Shown here in pieces: positions 58,901 through 64,000 of a stretch of 64,000 nucleotides of DNA (its first letter is position 1; each line of letters opens with the position of its first letter). A model generated the notes under the pieces. That model saw only the letters and a program-made list of their open reading frames with translations. It made no database searches and was not told where the DNA came from. Source of the stretch: Gavia stellata (Eukaryota; Chordata; Aves; Gaviiformes; Gaviidae); NCBI RefSeq assembly GCF_030936135.1, contig NC_082606.1:4783255-4847254 (forward strand). Reading direction: 5' to 3'. The translations under genes and the position numbers were made by a program.

Positions 58901-60564
58901 TTAAATGCAAATTTTTACTTAAGAAATGTTGAAAGAGTGAGAAGTCTCTGTAATGGAGCACAATAATAGCTTTTATTCTTACAGAGGAGCAGAGCCAACG
59001 AATGTTTCTGTACGGGCAAAACCAGTTTCTAACAGAAACTTCCCAACAGAAACAGACTTTCTAACAAAAACATTTCTCTACAATTTGTTCTTTTCATACA
59101 ACACAAGAAGAATAACTGTAGAACAAAATAATTAATAACTTTGCTGTGGTATACACTTCAATTGAGAAATCACTTTTTTCTAAAACTTTTGCACTTTATG
59201 TTCTGTGTACGTACGTAGTGAACAACCCTTTCATTTGTCTCAAGTTGTTTACAACTGATACTCCCTATCTACAGGTAAAATAGAAATAATAATTTAACAA
59301 GTCTGACTTGAAAGAATGTTTCTATCCCAAGCTGGTTACATTACACCACTGTAATTCAATTTAATGATGAGCTAAACGTTCCCCTGTAACAATGGAGTAA
59401 TTTGGAAGGTCTGTAGATGGATTTTTATTGCCTAATTCATTGACATGTTTTAAGTCTGTTGATTTCATCTGCATATAAGCCAAAAATATTCGCATTTGGT
59501 AGCCAAGTGGAAGGAAAAGCACTATCATCTGTAGGTGTTTCTGTTTTTCAAGGCTTACAGAATGTTTGGGTGTTGATGCTGAGTCTTCTGATTCTTACTA
59601 GTTGGGGAGGACCTGATTGGAGGAACGCTTAATGCCTTGTAAGAGTGAGCATTTGATGATTCACTTCATTTGCTATCTTAGAGCGTGTTGGACCCAGATA
59701 CGTCTGATCCCACTGACATTCTCACTGAGCAAGCTAGAGACTTCTGCCAGAAGACTGGTAGTAAAGCCACTAAAGTATCGGAGATAGTAGCTACAAAAGA
59801 CCCGGCCATCTACCAGGCCATTCAGGAGGGAATCAACAAAGTCAACATGAACGCCACTAATAGGGTTCATTGTATTCAGAAATGGATAGTCCTGCCAAGA
59901 GATTTTTCCATTTCTGGGGGCGAACTAGGTAAGATTTACTGATTTACATTGAGGTATACACAGAGTAAAGAGGCTGCTGATCTAAGACTATTCAAATACA
60001 GTTTTGTATGCCAAATTCTGGGTACAGCCACTAGAGGGGAGGAAAAAACCATTATGTAGCATGTGTTAAAGAATACCAAATTTGGACGTTTTGCTGTGTA
60101 CATACGTATCGATCTGTGCTTATTTACAAGTACAGCTCTATAGTTTGATTTCAGATTGCTTTCGGCAATTAAACAATTCTGATTAATTACTTGTGCATTA
60201 CAGTATTAATAACTTCCAGTAATAATACTGAAAATTTCTTGTTACAAAGAAGAGAGAAGCAAGACAGTGGAAGCCTGACAAGAGAGCCCCAAGCACAATA
60301 CCAGGCTTTTTGAATAAACTGGGAATTGTTTAAAAGTTTGCAAAAACATCATCCTTTTAATTATTTTTATTTTTTGAGATGTTCTTCCAAACAGGCTCTT
60401 CAATAGAAAATCTTAGGAATCAAAGTTCAAACCAAGTAGGAATTTTTGTTCCTATTTCTGCTTTTGTGACTAACTCCCTCTTTTAAGGTCCGACAATGAA
60501 GCTAAAACGGCTCACCGTGCTAGAGAAATACAGAAATGAAGTAGACTCCTTCTATGAAGAATAA
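34818..60564 (+). CDS. ACSBG1: ACSBG1, bubblegum-family long-chain acyl-CoA synthetase (first exon not found)
   Basis: Thirteen exons: 34818-34900, 43758-43975, 44642-44730, 45526-45646, 47538-47618, 50439-50588, 53052-53228, 53738-53919, 54986-55219, 55790-56007, 58557-58696, 59682-59928 and 60488-60564. All have GT-AG borders and compatible phases. The twelve exons from 43758 encode 644 residues plus TAA, matching the human protein from its conserved ADGRVRLRI region to its end. The enzyme activates long and very-long-chain fatty acids to acyl-CoA using ATP; in mammals it is found mainly in brain, adrenal gland and gonads. Visible signatures are the P-loop [11 protein letters not shown] (50535-50567), the adenylate motif [10 protein letters not shown] (near 55155) and the hinge region [20 protein letters not shown] continuing across an intron into [13 protein letters not shown]. 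No internal break is seen. ACSBG2 is excluded by closer identity to ACSBG1 and by synteny. Confidence 0.95.
36630..38420 (-). mobile_element. CR1 LINE, 5'-truncated, old
   Basis: About 1.8 kb follows the avian CR1 consensus segment by segment, read as its reverse complement, with the 3' UTR end at the left (GTTGGAAAAGACCACTGGAG near 36640) and reverse-transcriptase sequence to the right. On the - strand a conserved piece of the RT C terminus is visible: [20 protein letters not shown] near 36940, close to the family pattern RLRELGLFSLEKRR. Other matching segments are the GTCCATCTGAATGGCAGCCC tract near 37381 and the TCAAAGATGATGGAGAGC tract near 37975. It is diverged, has stops and indels, and is not active. 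It lies antisense in the ACSBG1 intron between the exons at 34818 and 43758. The right edge is approximate and could extend to about 38450. Confidence 0.88.
39566..39603. repeat. T-rich low-complexity tract
   Basis: A run of T with scattered C and one G, about 38 bp, inside the ACSBG1 intron. There is no attached SINE or LINE body that I recognise, so it is listed as simple sequence. Confidence 0.6.
43081..43365. repeat. Purine-rich (GA) tract in ACSBG1 intron
   Basis: Nearly 300 bp are dominated by G and A on the + strand, with repeated GGGGA, GGAAG and GAGGAAGG motifs. The bias explains a 163-residue Pro/Ser-rich open frame on the opposite strand, which is not a gene. The tract ends about 390 bp before the exon at 43758. 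Confidence 0.6.
46834..47033 (+). other. Unplaced open reading stretch in ACSBG1 intron
   Basis: Sixty-five codons are open between two stops and read in part [20 protein letters not shown] and [19 protein letters not shown]. It has no start codon at its head and no obvious splice sites in frame. It lies between the ACSBG1 exons at 45526 and 47538 and is not part of that protein. It may be a fragment of an old insertion or chance; I do not recognise it. Confidence 0.25.
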
Positions 60565-61006
60565 GAATTCTTTCATCCAAGCATTAAGAAAGATCTGTGA
60601 GCTGAAGAATGGATTTCCTAATCAAAAACATTAACGAAAATTTACGTTTGTTTTGGGTTTGTAGTCTATTGAAGTGAACAACTAGAAAACTGCTGTGTCA
60701 GTTTAGTTGTTCCCGATACTCACCTGATCGTTTGTTCCCTTTTTACAGAAGAGTCTATACAACTTGTCCACTTTCTAATACTGTTTTTAGTTTATGACCT
60801 AAATGACTAAGATTAAAAACATCCTCCTGTGTTGTATAAAGTGGGTATAAGTAATTAATTCATTTAGACTGAAACACAAAAATTTTTATACAGTGACTTC
60901 CCCCCCCCCTTTGTTCTACAGGGTGTTGCCTGTAGTTCATGATATCTTTTGGTAGATCAGTAGTTAGCAGTACTGCTTAGTGAAACCATTATACCAAAAA
61001 AAACCT

Positions 61007-61012
61007 AATAAA
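61007..61012 (+). terminator. ACSBG1: ACSBG1 poly(A) signal
   Basis: AATAAA occurs 443 bases after the ACSBG1 stop codon, in an A-rich context just before a G-rich stretch. It is the best poly(A) signal I noticed in the 3' UTR. A run of C at about 60900-60911 lies within the UTR. Confidence 0.6.
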
Positions 61013-63099
61013 AAAGCGGGGGGGAATAGCTCCTTAAGACAGAAAAACATAAAGTAGCAAATACAGGAGCTCTCACATTAAAATGCTATTTAGAACAGAA
61101 TTGTCTTTAAAATTGTTTACAGCACTTTCGCTTAAAAAAAAAAGGGTTTAGAAGCAATGTTTGTCACTGTGTGCATATTTCAATATTCACGTCATACTAG
61201 TTCTGACACATGTGAGCTGCATTTCCTCTTCCGCATATAAAAAATAAGTCATATTACGTGAAGGACATACTTGACAGAACATTGTCTGAAGGGTTTGCTG
61301 TTAGTAAGTGATCTTTGGCAGAGAGTTGTAATAGCTAACGCAAGCAGGCAGGCTACAGTCACTGTTCTTGATCAAAAAAACCCATGCAGAATAGGGTATT
61401 GTTTCTATGAAAGTTCCATCACCAGTCTTACACATCTTACAGACTTAAGATTTGTTGCAAGTACCAATAATCAGCTCAATATATAAGACAACAGAGCAGC
61501 CTAGGATTATAAAAACAAAACAAGCAATAGGACTTTTCAAAGTTTATTTTTCCCCAGTTTGTGCGTAATGGTAATTCAGAAGTTCTTCAACAATATTAAT
61601 CTAAAGGAAACAAGGAAGTAGCAGGTTGTAAAACATAGAAAGAAATGTTGCCCTATTCACCAAAAGCAGAGTGCACGAGGAATAAAGCTCATTGTCCTTC
61701 CTCCAACGTGGTGTTAGACTGTATAAAAAAAGCTGGAATGCTTACTTTATAGAGCCACACGAGGTGGTGTTAGGCAAAATTGATTTTACTTCTGCCACAA
61801 CCAGCCTAAACAGTCTTAATAGATATTACTTCACTTCGTTACTTTCCATTAATAGAAATAAGCGTTAAGAAGCCTGGTTCTGGCAGTAGGGATAATCCTG
61901 TGCTATAGTCATGAGTTTTAAAATACACATTTTCTTGCAGGCTGTACTAATGGAAGCATACCTTAAGACAAATCAGAATGACTCATATGACTATCTGTAT
62001 GTGATGAAGAAGGGAGGAAAAAGAGTTGCTTTTGCACCTATTAAGCTTAGTAAGCAGGGAAAAAATAGTCTCAGATCCCTTTCAGTAGGGATGAAATGTA
62101 TTTCTGGAACACAGGCAGCAGGGCCAAACCTTCGACCTGTCTTAATCCATTTAGGACCAGTCCCTTACATTCAGAGTTTCTAGAATAAAATTACTAGTCA
62201 ATACAGTAAGATACAATGAACAGATTATGCATAAAAGTACAACACAAAAAGCATTCTAGCAGAAGTCATGAAAGATTAAGCATAAATTTGCAAAGTTAAT
62301 ACTTCCCCCTCACAGTATATGGCAGAAGTAATTTTATATAATTTATTCTCATTAGAACTCCATTGTACTGTGTTTCAGAGAGGAAAACTTCTAAGACTTA
62401 TTTTGGTATATAGATTTGAAAAATAATTTTACTTCAACATTAATTCTCACCCTTTGCTGGTTAATGGTTGTGGGCTCTTTTAAAATACACAAATAGATTA
62501 AATCTCTAGAATGTTGTATTTCTTTATTCATGCCCTTGGAGGGCAAGGCTGTATTTCGTGAATCACCAGAGTATATAAAAGTGGTTTTATTCATTGCTTT
62601 TAACATGAAATTGCTATTTTAAGTTATTTTATACCCGTTTCTGTTTATAAAGGTCATCTTGTGCTATTGTTAGGCTGAAAACCTATCTTTTAAATTTCAG
62701 TAAGATCAATAAAGTAGGTTTTAACCATTAAGGTGCTTTTACTTGTCACTAATTCTGTTACTGGTTTATTTTGTGTAATTTTTCTTTGTGGAAAGTAAAA
62801 ACCTCTAGCTGAAATGGAAAATGGTAGACAGTTACAGTGGCAATAAAAGAATTCACTTACATAAAAATGTTCACCAGATAGAAAAAAAATAAATAAGACA
62901 AAGCACTTAAAGTCCACTGAAGGCAGGCACAAGCATCATTTGTAGCCATTTGGACTAAATTTATTAATGGAGAGGCCCTAACTAAAAAGTTTGCTCTCTT
63001 AAGAGACAAGCAAACTATATGCATATGGATATCAGGTTACATATAATGTACTTTGTGTCATGTGTCCTTTCGGAGTTATTACAAGTAGTATGAGAAAGT
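61013..63099 (-). other. IDH3A: Region between the convergent ACSBG1 and IDH3A genes, probably mostly IDH3A 3' UTR
   Basis: About 2.1 kb separates the two genes tail to tail. The part next to 63100 must be IDH3A 3' UTR. Several TTTATT hexamers (AATAAA on the - strand) occur, for example near 62959, 62765, 62584, 62338 and 61543, so the true UTR end cannot be chosen. A 90-codon open frame at 61911-62183 on the + strand has no recognised similarity and is not called. Confidence 0.45.
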
Positions 63100-63183
63100 T
63101 TAGTCTGTGTCCCGTACTCTGCGGCAGATCTCCTCTGTGAATTCCGAACACTTGGCGCTACCTCCCAAGTCTTTTGTCAAGAC
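63100..63183 (-). CDS. IDH3A: IDH3A last coding exon (mitochondrial NAD-isocitrate dehydrogenase, catalytic alpha subunit)
   Basis: On the - strand, an acceptor (CTTTCTTTCAG) opens an exon reading [20 protein letters not shown] then RRVRDTD and TAA. This matches the C terminus of IDH3A (human [20 protein letters not shown]). It encodes only the last 27 residues; the rest of the gene lies beyond the right edge. The protein is the catalytic subunit of the mitochondrial heterotetramer that converts isocitrate to 2-oxoglutarate with NAD in the TCA cycle. Its position next to ACSBG1, on the opposite strand, repeats the human order. Confidence 0.95.
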   Translation of the reverse strand, partial: VLTKDLGGSAKCSEFTEEICRRVRDTD

Positions 63184-64000
63184 CTGAAAGAAAGAAAAAT
63201 GGTATTACTAAATTTTTTTATGGGGCTAGTCTTGTCTCTGAACAGTTCTGTATGTTCTTCTTATATGTTGTGTAGGGATACTAAATAGGGGTGAGAAGGA
63301 ATACATCAAGTTTGAGTTTTTCCGTGTCCCATATAGCTTTCATCAATGGGGACTATGCAGACTGAAGCAGGTAGAGAAAACTTGAGTATGAACATAAAGC
63401 ATTATGTCATCAGATTTCAGCACAATTTTATCTTAGCTACAGGAAGAAAGTGCGTTTGGGCAAAGCTCTCCTAAGTCCCTTGGCCACATCATAGTGTATT
63501 TAACAATTATTTAGGTTTTCAATAAGAAGTTTGTCCTTTGGAAGTAAAATTCATATATGAAGGCTCTGCGCAAAGGCAACTAACTGAGAGTCATTCAGTA
63601 AGGATTTGGGGTTTTGTTGTGGTTTTTTTTTTTAAAGGAAACCCACACAGAAAAAGCACACATAGCGCTTAATGCTGCATGTTAAGAGTTCTTTAAGTTT
63701 GCTTAGTTTAGTTAAGAGATCGAAAAATGCTGAGTTAAAAGAAACTTTTTCATCAAGTACAACTCCTGTCTGGCAGCGTGAAGATAGTAAAATCAAACAA
63801 AAATTGGACAACACTGTTTGTCCAACCTAGCTATATTGAATCATTAGTTTTCCCCTTACATGACACACACAGAGATCTTAATTAAATGGCTGGGGGGAAG
63901 GGAGGAAAAGGAGAAATAGCAAGCATGAGAGGCAATAAAGGTTACTATTTTAGGATCTGGTCATTTTAACTGCATTATGCTTTTTTTCAATTAAAAAAGA
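63184..64000 (-). other. IDH3A: IDH3A last intron (partial)
   Basis: AT-rich sequence upstream, on the - strand, of the final IDH3A exon. No further exon is seen before the window ends, so it is taken as intron. The next IDH3A exon should lie to the right of the window. Confidence 0.7.

Noticed and set aside
61911-62183. 90-codon open frame between ACSBG1 and IDH3A
   Set aside because: It lies in convergent 3' UTR territory and has no similarity or codon pattern that would support a gene.

Overview
This is vertebrate nuclear DNA, almost certainly from a bird. The genes have many short exons with GT-AG introns, there is a partial CR1 LINE, and there is a solo LTR of the kind left by avian retroviruses. 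The species cannot be fixed from the sequence alone. Gene content and order (WDR61/SKIC8, DNAJA4, ACSBG1, IDH3A) match the block on human 15q25.1, read in reverse.

Layout: 1-2400 has no recognisable gene. A CpG-rich promoter at about 2410-3060 leads into WDR61 on the + strand (coding 3194-10268, ten coding exons, 305 residues). Tail to tail with it lies DNAJA4 on the - strand (coding 17119 down to 11753, seven coding exons, 398 residues). Its GC-rich promoter at 17240-17400 has a TATA box, a perfect three-unit heat-shock element and a perfect palindromic CRE. From 17.6 to 34.4 kb I see no gene; it lies between the divergent DNAJA4 and ACSBG1 genes and should contain the ACSBG1 5' end, whose first exon I could not find.

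A 364-bp solo LTR with a 6-bp target duplication (34422-34785, - strand) lies 32 bp before the first ACSBG1 coding exon I can support (34818-34900). The following 8.9-kb intron carries a 5'-truncated CR1 (about 36630-38420, - strand). Twelve further ACSBG1 exons run from 43758 to a stop at 60564, with a poly(A) signal at 61007. The window ends with the last coding exon of IDH3A on the - strand (63183-63100), tail to tail with ACSBG1.

The genes are ordinary single-copy host genes: WDR61 is a scaffold of the PAF1 and SKI complexes, DNAJA4 is a farnesylated, heat-inducible Hsp70 co-chaperone, ACSBG1 is a bubblegum-type acyl-CoA synthetase, and IDH3A is a catalytic subunit of mitochondrial NAD-isocitrate dehydrogenase. 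They share synteny rather than a pathway. I found no undescribed system; the more useful observations concern the DNAJA4 promoter, the LTR beside a splice site, and the ACSBG1 N terminus.
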